64,000 bases of DNA from Ketobacter sp036337295. GTDB taxonomy: Bacteria > Pseudomonadota > Gammaproteobacteria > Pseudomonadales > Ketobacteraceae. Numbering within the stretch: the stretch's first letter is position 1; each line of letters begins with the position of its first letter. The stretch is from the NCBI GenBank assembly GCA_036337295.1, contig JAYZEN010000007.1, forward strand, positions 496,001-560,000, given 5' to 3'. The position numbers and the translations under genes are program-made. This document shows positions 10,179 through 19,900 of the stretch, piece by piece. The notes under the pieces are model-generated. The model saw nothing but the letters and a program-made list of their open reading frames with translations. It was not told the DNA's origin and made no database searches.

Positions 10179-12341
10179 ATGAGTACATTTGACTGGAATT
10201 CGTCGCGCTTGGTAGTAAGTTGCGCCGGAGGATTGGAAACGTTTTTATTACAGGAAATTCAGGCAGTTGCCGGGCCGGAATACACCTTGGTGAGGGGCGC
10301 CGTGGAAGGGCCGGCCAGCCTGAAAAATGTGTATGAAATCTGCCTGCGTTCCCGCATTGCGTCGCGGCTGCTGTTGCCTATTGCCGAGTTCCCGTACAAA
10401 AACGAGGACGATTTTTACCATCGTTTGCGGCAGGTTCATTGGCAGGCGCATTTTTCCCTGCAGAACAGTGTGGCGATTTCCACGTCGAAAGAAGCGTCCG
10501 TGAATGTCAACACGCAGTTCCTGACCTATCGCACCAAAGACGCCATCATGGATTATTTCCGTCACTTCCAGGGTGACCGGCCCAACGTGGATACCCGCAA
10601 TCCGGATATGCGCATTCATGTGCACTTTGGTCGCGAGTTGGTGCAGGTGGCACTGGATTTGTCCGGTGAGCCTTTGCACAAACGTGGCTATCGGGTGGCG
10701 CAGAACGAAGCACCGTTGAAGGAAACCCTGGCCGCGGCGTTACTGATGAGTGCCGGTTGGCCGCATGCAGAGTATCCCCGTTTGGTGGACCCCATGTGTG
10801 GCTCGGGCACGTTGTTAATCGAAGCAGCGATGATGCAGTCCGGTATGGTGCCGGGTTTGCTGCGCAAACGTTTCGGCTTTGAAAAGTGGGCCTATCACGA
10901 TGAGGGTCAGTGGCAGCAAGCGGTGCATCAGGTGGCGCAGGAGGATCGCTCCGAGGACTTTTCATTCCAGATCAAAGGCTACGATTCGGATAACGCTTCC
11001 ATTCAGGCGGCCATGAAAAATATTGCAGCGGCTGGACTGGAGGGGTGCATTCATGTGGAGCGCCGGGAGCTGGCACAGTTCGCATTGCACCAGAACCCCG
11101 AAGAGGCGTTGGGGATGGTGGTGTGTAATCCTCCTTATGGTGAGCGTCTGGACAAGGATGCGGACCTGATTTTTCTGTATCGGGCCATTGCCCGCCGCCT
11201 GCAGGAAAACTGTGAACACTGGCGCGCCGCACTGATCACCAACAACGTTGAGTTCGCCGATGCCCTGCAACTGGATCATCCGGAAACGCTGCGGGTGTAT
11301 AACGGGGCGATTCGTTGTGTGATTCGCAGTGGTGACGTGGTGAAACGCGCCAGCCATCAATGTGTGCCGGAGAAACCGGAACTGCAACACGATTATGTGG
11401 ACAGTGCGCCGGCGAAGGACCTGTTGAATCGCATCAAGAAAAATCTGAAAGGTCTGCAGAAGTGGATCGAACGGGAGCAGGTGCTGGCCTATCGCCTGTA
11501 TGATGCCGATATTCCCGAATACAACATGGCCATCGATTGGTACAACGGCCATTTGCATGTGCAGGAATACGCGCCGCCTAAAAGTGTCAGCCCGGAAAAA
11601 GCAGAGCAACGGCTGCAGGATGCACTGGACAGCCTGAAAGCATTCTTTGCGCTGCCCCACAGTCGATTGCACGTAAAAAGTCGACAGCGGCAGAAGGGCA
11701 AACAGCAATACCAGAAACTGGGTGAAAGCAAACGCATGTTGCCGATGGATGAGGCGGGTGCCTTGATTCTGGTGAACCTGGATGACTACCTGGATACCGG
11801 GCTGTTTCTGGATCACCGGCCCACGCGGGTTCGGCTGCAGGAACTTGCCAAAAATACCCGCTTTCTCAATCTGTTTTGTTACACCGCAGCGGCCACGGTT
11901 CACGCGGCCATTGGGGGGGCGAAACGAACTACCTCGGTGGATATGTCTGCCACTTATCTGAACTGGGCCCGCAACAACCTGTATTTGAATGGTTGCAGTG
12001 AAAGCCATCATCAGCTGGTGCGCAGTGATTGCATGGCCTGGTTGAAGCAGTGCCATGACCAGTTCGATCTGATCTTTGTTGATCCGCCGACCTTTTCCAA
12101 CTCCAAGCGCATGCAGGGTTATTTTGATGTACAGAAATCCCAGGTGGAGCTGCTGGATCTGGCCATGAAGCGGTTGGAGCCCGGCGGGCTGATGATTTTT
12201 TCTAACAATTTCAATCGCTTTGAGCTGGAGCCCGAGCTGATGGAGCGGTACGACGTAACCGATGTCACGCAGGCAAGCCTGCCGCCGGATTTTGCCCGCG
12301 GCAAGCCCATTCACCGCTGCTGGGAGTTTCGCCACAAGTAG
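10179..12341 (+). CDS. rlmL: Bifunctional 23S rRNA methyltransferase RlmKL
   Basis: A 720-residue fusion of two SAM-dependent methyltransferases acting on 23S rRNA. The N-terminal half (RlmL) has a THUMP domain at about residues 45-160 and an N6/N2-type motif NPPYGERL at 317-324, making m2G2445. The C-terminal half (RlmK) has a Rossmann fold with FLNLFCYTAAATVHA and motif DPPTFSNSKRM from residue 635, making m7G2069. The fused form and length match E. coli RlmL. It is divergent from rmf, so a ribosome-maintenance cluster forms here. Confidence 0.97.
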   Translation: MSTFDWNSSRLVVSCAGGLETFLLQEIQAVAGPEYTLVRGAVEGPASLKNVYEICLRSRIASRLLLPIAEFPYKNEDDFYHRLRQVHWQAHFSLQNSVAISTSKEASVNVNTQFLTYRTKDAIMDYFRHFQGDRPNVDTRNPDMRIHVHFGRELVQVALDLSGEPLHKRGYRVAQNEAPLKETLAAALLMSAGWPHAEYPRLVDPMCGSGTLLIEAAMMQSGMVPGLLRKRFGFEKWAYHDEGQWQQAVHQVAQEDRSEDFSFQIKGYDSDNASIQAAMKNIAAAGLEGCIHVERRELAQFALHQNPEEALGMVVCNPPYGERLDKDADLIFLYRAIARRLQENCEHWRAALITNNVEFADALQLDHPETLRVYNGAIRCVIRSGDVVKRASHQCVPEKPELQHDYVDSAPAKDLLNRIKKNLKGLQKWIEREQVLAYRLYDADIPEYNMAIDWYNGHLHVQEYAPPKSVSPEKAEQRLQDALDSLKAFFALPHSRLHVKSRQRQKGKQQYQKLGESKRMLPMDEAGALILVNLDDYLDTGLFLDHRPTRVRLQELAKNTRFLNLFCYTAAATVHAAIGGAKRTTSVDMSATYLNWARNNLYLNGCSESHHQLVRSDCMAWLKQCHDQFDLIFVDPPTFSNSKRMQGYFDVQKSQVELLDLAMKRLEPGGLMIFSNNFNRFELEPELMERYDVTDVTQASLPPDFARGKPIHRCWEFRHK

Positions 12342-12410
12342 CCCCCGTAAAAACTAATCACCTGAATTCTTTGCTAATCTTTAATGACGGAAAGGCGTTC
12401 AGGTGGCCCA

Positions 12411-14003
12411 ATGGCGAAAGATTCTGTCGATCAACAACCCTCCACGGATGTGCATAGCGTTGAGACGTTCATCGCCGGTGCATTACAGGATACACGGCAG
12501 CGCCTGCAGGCATTGGGCATCTCTGACCTGACCTTGTTGGACCCGGAAGGCAGCGTTGACCAGCAGGTTGCCATGTTGCGGCTGCTGTTCCTGGAAGCAG
12601 AGCGCTCATGCCTTCCGTTCAATGGCGCCGAACACAACTATTGGCAGGTACTGAAGGCCCGCTTGCAACCGGTGGTGCTGGCGTACCTGACCCACGAAAA
12701 ATTTGTGCAGACCCTGGATGTCGCCGCGCGGGAATTACGCCCGGATACCCTGTTACAGGTCTACAAGGATCGCCTGAGTAATTCCGATCGCTTTCGCTCC
12801 TTTTTCTTTGATCTGGATAAGCGCCTCAAGCAGGAAGCCGAGCTGGTGTTCGAGGAAGAGGATGCGCCGCCCCCCGCCAAGCCCAATACCGAGTTCAGCC
12901 CGGCCAACGCCGACATGCAAAAAAATGTCATGGCGGCGTTGGAAAAGCAGCTGCAGGAGATGGAGCGCAAACACAACCAGCAGGAAAAAGTGCTCGCTGA
13001 GGCGCACAAGAATATGGCAGGTTTGAATGCAGCACTGGAGGACAGGGATGCCCGCTTGGCGGCACTCGAGCAGCAAGTGGCCCGGCTGGAAGAGCAGAAC
13101 ATGCAGTTGAAGCTGGCCAATGACGCCAAGGAGCGAAGCGGAAACTATCAGGACGAGGACGAAGACGAAGTGGTGATCCTGACCGGTGAGGAAACCCTGG
13201 AGGAGGCGATGCTGGATGCCGATCCACAGCAGCTGCTGTTAAAGATCGAAGGTCTGGAACGGGAATTGGCCACCACCTCCGATGCGGCTTACAGTGCATT
13301 TATGTCCAATTCTGATCTGGGGATTATCATTCTTTTTATGCTCACCAGTTTCAAATGTCACACGCATCAGCAGCTGGCAGCGGAGCTGGTCAAATCCGTC
13401 AATGCGTTTGGATTGAAGTCGGTGGTCGGGGTGGCCGCTGCAGGTGGTTACCGTTTTTATCCGGAAACCGTCGGAAATGAGGAGCTGGTTTCCCAGCTCA
13501 ACGGCCGCATTCCCGCCGCCAAGAAAGTGGAGGAGCCCCACCTCATGCTGTTCGAAGCAAACTGCTGTATCCTGATCCAGGACCCGCCGCGCCAGGATGA
13601 GGAACGCTATGCCCGGCTGCAGGATAATCTGGGATCACTGATGCGCGGGGTGCAGGCCCGCTACGAGGCGATCCTGGCGGAAAACTCCGTGCAGAAACAG
13701 AAGGCCCAGGTGGACGCGCTGATTGTACGCAGCCACGATGTGTTCCAGACTTTTGAACGCAACCTGGATAAACAGAAAGACAAGCTGAGCCGGGTGATCA
13801 ATATGCTGGGTCAGGAAATGCGTAAAAGCCTGGGCATCGCGCCGGGTGATCAAAACAGCATACGCCTCAATATGGATCTGAAAAAGCTGGAAGATGCTGT
13901 GGGTAAGCTGTTTGTGCAGAGCGAGCTGGTGGACCCAGCGTTCAAAAAGAACATCTCCAAAGTGGCGGAGAACCTTACCCGCAAAAGCAATCCATCGTCA
14001 TAG
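12411..14003 (+). CDS. Coiled-coil protein with possible signalling output domain
   Basis: A 530-residue protein that I do not recognise over its full length. I chose ATG 12411 (MAKDSVDQ), preceded by AGGTGG; a start at 12384 is possible. Residues about 60-150 are helical. Residues 167-237 form a strong coiled coil, followed by an acidic patch (QDEDEDEV). Residues about 294-420 contain AFMSNSDLGIIILFMLTSFKC and later stretches that remind me of an output domain found behind receiver domains in marine gammaproteobacterial response regulators. A second coiled coil fills 420-520. No receiver domain or membrane helix is visible. The stop overlaps by 6 bases the end of a convergent membrane-anchored coiled-coil gene. 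Function unknown. Confidence 0.7.
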   Translation: MAKDSVDQQPSTDVHSVETFIAGALQDTRQRLQALGISDLTLLDPEGSVDQQVAMLRLLFLEAERSCLPFNGAEHNYWQVLKARLQPVVLAYLTHEKFVQTLDVAARELRPDTLLQVYKDRLSNSDRFRSFFFDLDKRLKQEAELVFEEEDAPPPAKPNTEFSPANADMQKNVMAALEKQLQEMERKHNQQEKVLAEAHKNMAGLNAALEDRDARLAALEQQVARLEEQNMQLKLANDAKERSGNYQDEDEDEVVILTGEETLEEAMLDADPQQLLLKIEGLERELATTSDAAYSAFMSNSDLGIIILFMLTSFKCHTHQQLAAELVKSVNAFGLKSVVGVAAAGGYRFYPETVGNEELVSQLNGRIPAAKKVEEPHLMLFEANCCILIQDPPRQDEERYARLQDNLGSLMRGVQARYEAILAENSVQKQKAQVDALIVRSHDVFQTFERNLDKQKDKLSRVINMLGQEMRKSLGIAPGDQNSIRLNMDLKKLEDAVGKLFVQSELVDPAFKKNISKVAENLTRKSNPSS

Positions 14004-15278
14004 CATGGGCGGGGCGCGATTGCCGTGTTTTTCTTCGTACAGGGTCAGGTAGCGCTCTTCCAGATCCTGGAATTGGGTCTGCAGAGTGATCAGTTCCTGT
14101 TGCTGGTTTTCCAGCTTCATTTTCAAACCGGCCGCCATGGGGGCATCGCTTTCTGACGTCGACTCCAGTGCTTTCCGCATTTCGTCGTTCTCCAGCATCA
14201 ATTGTTTGTTCTGGTTGGTGAGCATATGAATTTTCTCCACCATGACGGCGCTGTCCTCGATAAACTGGTCGATGACTTCACCGGCTTTGGGGTTGTCCAC
14301 CATTGGGTCCGGTTCGAACGGGATGTCCTGCTTGATGGAGTCCAGGCACTCACTGCCCTGGCGAATAACGTCGTCCAGGCTGTCCACCGTTTGCTCCAGG
14401 GCGTCACGCTCTTGCTGATTTTCCAGCGTTTCAATCTGCTGTTTCAGGGTTTTGATGGTGGCGCTCTGCTGGTCGATGATGTTGTTCAGAATGCCGATGT
14501 TCTGGGATTGGGCAAAGTTGCCGGGGGGCTCGCTGCTGGCTGTGGCAGAAGATGATTCAGTGGCGGATTCAGGAGCTGATTCAGTGCCTGGTTCAGAGCC
14601 CGACTCATAATAGGCTTCATGCAGCAGGTACACCAGCTCCCGTAACTGCTCACTGTTGGGAAAGTTCTCGCAGATGCCCAGCAGCGCTTTGTGCAGCTTC
14701 AGTTCAAGGTCGTTGCGGGGTTGCTCGGCTTCTGCTGCGCTCTGCAGGCAGGTGACCAGCGGTTTCAGGTTATCCAGTTGCTCCAGCAGAATACGCTTCT
14801 CGGTCTCCAGCGCGGTGATGGATTCGTCTTTGGCCGCCAGTTCCTCGTTGTGGGTGTCGTTCAGGGTTTTGGTGGCGTGATCCACCCGGGCCTTGCTCAG
14901 CTCCAGTACTTTTTCCGCCAGGCCGACGTAGTTCCTGATTTTTTCGCTCCAGGGGGTGCGGGCTGAACCAACGTGGTCTTGTACCAAAGCGAGCTCCGCC
15001 TGCAAAACCATAAAGCGCAGGGAAATGGCCATGTCCTCTGCCGACAGTTCCGGGCGCAGGGCCACGGTTTCCTGAGCGCAATGGGCAGTGGTGTCATCCA
15101 GTTCCAATTGCAGGTAACCGGTCAGGTTCTCACCGCTGATCTCCTCTTTCACGGTGGTGAGGATGTCTTTCAATTGGGTAATGGTTTGCTTCTGGCGCCG
15201 GATGATCAACAGGAGGATCACGATCGCCACGATCAGGGCGAACACCACCTGGATTGTTATGATTAACTCGGTCGACAT
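13998..15278 (-). CDS. Membrane-anchored coiled-coil protein, unknown
   Basis: A 426-residue protein starting at ATG 15278 (MSTELIIT); the open frame extends 14 codons further but has no ribosome site there. An N-terminal transmembrane helix (residues about 4-27) is followed by long heptad-rich coiled coils at about 30-60, 130-190, 260-310 and 340-420. A low-complexity linker rich in S, E, T and A sits at about 224-250. The topology suggests a cytoplasmic or periplasmic rod tethered to the inner membrane. It is convergent with, and overlaps, another coiled-coil gene. I cannot assign a family or a function. Confidence 0.7.
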   Translation of the reverse strand: MSTELIITIQVVFALIVAIVILLLIIRRQKQTITQLKDILTTVKEEISGENLTGYLQLELDDTTAHCAQETVALRPELSAEDMAISLRFMVLQAELALVQDHVGSARTPWSEKIRNYVGLAEKVLELSKARVDHATKTLNDTHNEELAAKDESITALETEKRILLEQLDNLKPLVTCLQSAAEAEQPRNDLELKLHKALLGICENFPNSEQLRELVYLLHEAYYESGSEPGTESAPESATESSSATASSEPPGNFAQSQNIGILNNIIDQQSATIKTLKQQIETLENQQERDALEQTVDSLDDVIRQGSECLDSIKQDIPFEPDPMVDNPKAGEVIDQFIEDSAVMVEKIHMLTNQNKQLMLENDEMRKALESTSESDAPMAAGLKMKLENQQQELITLQTQFQDLEERYLTLYEEKHGNRAPPML

Positions 15279-15491
15279 TACCTGGCCTATCTGGAATTCC
15301 TGCCATTCAGTATGGCCCATGATGCCGGGGCTTGCACAAAATCAGCAACTTAAGGCGTTGAAATGCAGGCGTAAATTTTAGCTAAAGTTTTTGCCCCTGT
15401 GGCCGATACCCGTTTGAATGGGGCTGTTGTGGCTGTCGGCCCCCGCTTGACCCACTCATGCTGAGCCCCAGATGCTCGGGAGACCAAAGCC

Positions 15492-16811
15492 ATGCATGCA
15501 TGTAATCCCCTGTTAAAACACAACTTCTCTGGAGCGGACTTTGGCTTGCCAGGGCGACGCCACGGCTGGGGCCAGCAGCGGGCTATGCAGCAACAGACGG
15601 CTCAGCAACAGACGGTGCAGCAAGGCATGGCGGTCACCGGCTCTCTGCAGATTGAGCGCACGTTGGCCGTGGCGTACGAGCGACTGCAATTCAAGGCAAC
15701 CGCCGGAGTCGCGTCGGCTCCTTCTTCGACTGCGCCGGTTTCAACCCCGTCGTCAACGCCTTCAACAACGCCTTCAACAACATCCACCGCGACTCCCGGC
15801 AATGTGCCTGCCGCGACGGATTTTTCCCCCCAGGCGGTCGCGGACCGGGTGTTGGGGTTTATCCGCGAGCGTCTGGAATCCGAGCGTGCCAATGGCGCAT
15901 CGGAAGAAGAGATCCAGGCGTTGTACCAGCAGGCCGTGAAGGGCGTGGAGCAGGGGCTGCGGGAAGCCAAAGGGATTATTCAGGAGCAGGGTCTGTTCTC
16001 AGGCTCAGTTAAAGATAATTTTTATGCCACGGTGACCGGTTTGGCGGACGGTCTGGAAGCCCTGGGTGAAGAGCTGTTCGGCGTGGATCTGGAAACGGCC
16101 GCGGAAACCGCGGTACCCATCCCGGAAACCGCGGTGGCTGCCCCGGCCACTTCAGCGCCCGGGTTGGGTTACCGCAGCACCGAGGTGGCGTTCCAGCGTG
16201 ACCGCAGCTTTGATCTGGAGGTGATCACCCAGGATGGGGACAAGGTAACCCTGCACGTCAGCTCCGGGCAAAGTGGTTATGCCAATCAGTACCGGCTGGC
16301 CAGTGAAGGTGCTCTGGTGGAGAGTCTGGAGGCCGGTTATACCCAATACGATAACGTCGCCTTCAGCGTGGAAGGGGAGCTGGATGAAGGGGAGTTGAGT
16401 GCGTTGCGGGATCTGTTCGCGCAGGTGAACAGCGTGGCGGAAACCTTTTACGCCGGTGACGTGGAAATGGCGTTCGACCAGGCCATGAATGTGGGCATGG
16501 ACAGTGAGGAGCTGGCGGCGTTTGCGGTGGATATCCAGCAGTCCCAGGCGGTGGCCGTGCGCGACACCTACGTGGCCATCGACAATATGATGGGGGCGCC
16601 GCGTCAGAACGGGTTTGCTGATGTGCTGCCCCGCTTGGGCGGATTTGCCAAACAGGTGGAGCAGGCGGGACAACAGGCGCAAGGCCTGGACAGCGGCCGC
16701 CTGGAAGCCCCGCAATTGCTGCGGGAGCTGATTGCCCGTCTGCATTCTGATGCTGACACCGGGCAGGGTTACGGTGCAGGGTTCCGCCGATTCATCGAGG
16801 CATTGGCTTGA
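15492..16811 (+). CDS. DUF5610 domain-containing protein
   Basis: A 439-residue protein with a Gln-rich N-terminus (QQQTAQQQTVQQ at about residues 34-45), a Ser/Thr/Pro/Ala-rich linker at about 78-108, and a DUF5610-type block at about 110-197: FSPQAVADRVLGFI, then KGVEQGLREAKGII. The C-terminal 200 residues contain a region with repeated acidic helices. No signal peptide or membrane helix is evident. The linker is encoded by short tandem CTTCAACAACG-like units. DUF5610 function is unknown. A terminator follows, so it is its own transcript. Confidence 0.75.
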   Translation: MHACNPLLKHNFSGADFGLPGRRHGWGQQRAMQQQTAQQQTVQQGMAVTGSLQIERTLAVAYERLQFKATAGVASAPSSTAPVSTPSSTPSTTPSTTSTATPGNVPAATDFSPQAVADRVLGFIRERLESERANGASEEEIQALYQQAVKGVEQGLREAKGIIQEQGLFSGSVKDNFYATVTGLADGLEALGEELFGVDLETAAETAVPIPETAVAAPATSAPGLGYRSTEVAFQRDRSFDLEVITQDGDKVTLHVSSGQSGYANQYRLASEGALVESLEAGYTQYDNVAFSVEGELDEGELSALRDLFAQVNSVAETFYAGDVEMAFDQAMNVGMDSEELAAFAVDIQQSQAVAVRDTYVAIDNMMGAPRQNGFADVLPRLGGFAKQVEQAGQQAQGLDSGRLEAPQLLRELIARLHSDADTGQGYGAGFRRFIEALA

Positions 16812-16878
16812 GAACCGGTTCAAAAAAACCTTATGCGTGGCTGTCTGAACCCGTATAAGCTGTTTATCCTGAATAGAT

Positions 16879-16902
16879 AAGGCCCGTTTTCGGGCCTTGT
16901 TG
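16879..16902 (+). terminator. Intrinsic terminator after the DUF5610 gene
   Basis: A perfect hairpin with 8-base arms AAGGCCCG (16879-16886) and CGGGCCTT (16891-16898) and a TTTT loop, followed by the U-rich tail TGTTGTTTT. It separates the DUF5610 gene from the large membrane protein gene. Confidence 0.85.
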
Positions 16903-16937
16903 TTTTCTCATCATCTGATCCGTTGGGAGTTTCACCC

Positions 16938-19900
16938 ATGAGCTGGTGCCGCCTGTTTTGGCTTGGGCTGTTGTGCTGTCTTTCACCCGTGCTTGCAACA
17001 GCATCGGTAGCGGTGCCCGAGCCGCTGCGCCCCTGGCAGGAATGGGCCCTGAAGGATCATCCTGCATTACGCTGCCCGGTGGCCCAGTCCGACAAGGCGC
17101 CCACCGGCAGTGCAGCGCGCCAGTGCCAGTGGCCCGGCCGCCTGACATTACGGGTAACGGCGGCCGGTATGCATTTCGAACAGCGTTGGCAGGTATTTCA
17201 GGCGGGCAATGTCCCGTTGCCCGGTGGTGAAGGCTATTGGCCGGAGTCGCTGCTGGTGAACGCGGTGAGCGGCCTGGTACTGGAGCAGCAGGGCAAGCCG
17301 GTGGTGTGGCTGGAGCCCGGTGTCCACCAGATTGCCGGGGTAATCCCCTGGTCCCGGATTCCGGAGTTCCTGCCCTTGCCGGACGCGGTGGCGTTGCTGG
17401 ACCTGCAGGTGAATGGCGAAACCGTCGCGCGGCCCAATCTGGATAGCGAAAGTCGCTTGTGGTTCAGCCGGCGTCAGGTCAAATCAGAACCCGCTTTGGA
17501 ATCGGAAGACAAACTCACGGTGCGGGTCTATCGGCACCTGGTGGACAGCATTCCATTTGTTATGGAAACCCGGGTGGACCTGGAAGTGGCCGGTAAAGCA
17601 CGGGAGGTGGTGCTGGGCAAGCTGCTGTTCGATGCCTTTACCCCGCAGCAAATCCGCAGCCCCCTGCCGGCTCGCCTGGATGCGGATGGGCGGCTGCGCA
17701 TTCAGTTGCGGCCGGGCCAATGGCAGGTGTTGCTGCAGGCCCATCACAATGGACCGTTGCAGCAGATCTTTTTTGAAACCGCCGACAGCGGGTTCTGGCC
17801 CGAAGAGGAGGTCTGGGTATTCGAAGCCCGGCCGGAGCTGAGGCAGGTCCGGGTGGAAGGGGCGGAGGGACTTGACCCCTCGCAAACCGCGTTGCCGGAG
17901 CACTGGAAGGCCTGGCCTGCCTATCATCTGCGCCAGGGTCAGGTCATGAACCTGGTGCAGCTGCGGCGGGGCGATCCCCAGCCTTCCCCCAACCAGCTCA
18001 CCCTGAACCGGGATCTGTGGCTGGACTTCAGTGGTGAGGGCTTTACCGCCCGCGATCAGATCCAGGGTTCCATGAATCGGGGTTGGCGCCTGCAGGTGGA
18101 TGGCCGTCAGCAACTGGGCAGTCTCACCCTGAATGGTGAACCCCAGGTGATTACCCTGAGCGAGGCGCAACAGGGTGTGGAGGTGCGGGAGCGGGATCTG
18201 CAGGCGACGGCACTGAGCCGGATTACGCTGAAGCCCGGCACCCATAAGCAACGCCTGCCGGCGGTGGGTTGGCAGCACGATGTGGAGCACCTGTCTGCCA
18301 CCCTGCATGTGCCCCCGGGCTGGCGGGTCATGATGGCCGCCGGCATGGAGCGTTCCAGCAATACCTGGATGGACAGTTGGAATGTGTGGGATGTGTTCAT
18401 TGTATTGATCACCGTTGCCGCCATGTTGCGGTTGCGGGGTGTGCTGGCGGCGGTGGTTAGCGGGGTGGCGTTGTTGCTGATCTACCCGGAAGCCACGGAG
18501 TTTCTCTATCTGTTGTTAAACGTTATCGCGGTGCTGGCTCTGGTGCTGTTGCTGCCTGCCGGGCGCCTCAGGAAACTGCTGACGTTCTATGGCACCGGCA
18601 GTGCGCTGGTGTTGCTGCTGTGGCTGGTGGGCTTTATGGTGCAGCAGGCCCGCATCGGCCTGTATCCCCAGCTGGAGCAACCCTGGAACCGCATGGGTGA
18701 GCATGGCCAGGTGGCCGACGACTATGTGGCGGATGGCTATGGCCTGGGCAGCCAGGCGGCGCGGGTGTTACCCAAAACCGCCATGGCGGAGGCCGAGGTG
18801 GCGCTTGCATCCGTCGCGCCCATGAAGCGTAAACTTGAGGAGCCCCGCCTGGAACAGCGCGACCCCAACCTGGCGGCACAAACGGGGCCCGGCTTGCCCG
18901 GATGGGGCTGGGAGCGCACCTATCTGCAGTGGTCCGGCCCGGTCACCGCCGGTGAATCCATTACTCTGTGGTTGCTGGAACCCACCGAAAACCGGGTATT
19001 GTGCTGGTTGCGGGTGCTGCTCTGCCTGGCGGTGCTGGCGGTGTTGTTCGGTTTGTCAAAACGCAGCGGCCGGTGGCAATGGTCCCTGTGGTCGGCGCCG
19101 GCACATGCCACTGGGGTGGCCCTGGTGGTTGCCCTGTTGCTGTTGCCGGTGAGCCCGGAGGCCCGGGCTGATTTTCCGCAGCCGGCTCTGCTGGAGGAAC
19201 TGACTCAACAGTTGCTGCAGGAGCAAAGCTGTCACCCGGCCTGTCTGTCGGTGGTGAAGGCGCTGATCCGCACCCAGGGCTCCCGTGTCACGGTCACCAT
19301 GACCGTCAATGCCCGCCAGGCGGTGTACTTTGCGTTGCCGGACAGCCAGAACCAGTGGCATCTGGACAGCGTGTTGCTGGATGGCGCACCCCATACTGTG
19401 CGCTCGCACCGCGGCGTCGCCAACGTGCATGTGCCGGCCGGGGAGCACCGCCTCAGCGCCAGTGGATTGCTGGAATCCGGCAACGCTTTCCAACTCACTT
19501 TTGCCGTGCCGCTGCACAACCTGTTGGTGAGCAGCGATGATTTTCTGGTGCGGGGTCTTGATAACGGTCGCATGCTGTCGAATACCGTGCATTTTCATCC
19601 CAGGGATGCAGCGCGACCTGCGTTGGGTACGGAGTCCTCCCAGCTTGCCCCGGACCCTATGGCACCCTTTGTCACGGTGGAACGCATTCTGCGCCTGGGC
19701 ATGAACTGGTATATGGAAACCCGGGTGCAGCGGGTGGCGCCATTGGACGGTGGCATCAATCTGGACATTCCCCTGCTGGCGGGGGAGTCGGTGACCAGCC
19801 GTGAAGTGGATGTGGAGTCCGGTCGGGCCAAGGTGGTGTTGCGCCCCGGTGAAAATCGCGTGGTGTGGTTCTCCTCCCTGGAAAAAACCACCTTGTTGAC

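Noticed and set aside
9955..10188. 77-codon minus-strand frame between rmf and rlmL
   Set aside because: Overlaps the rlmL start and the rmf promoter region; no family resemblance or good ribosome site.
15710..15800. CRISPR-like or satellite repeat in the DUF5610 gene
   Set aside because: The short CTTCAACAACG-like units encode a Ser/Thr/Pro linker in frame; they are too short and few for an array.
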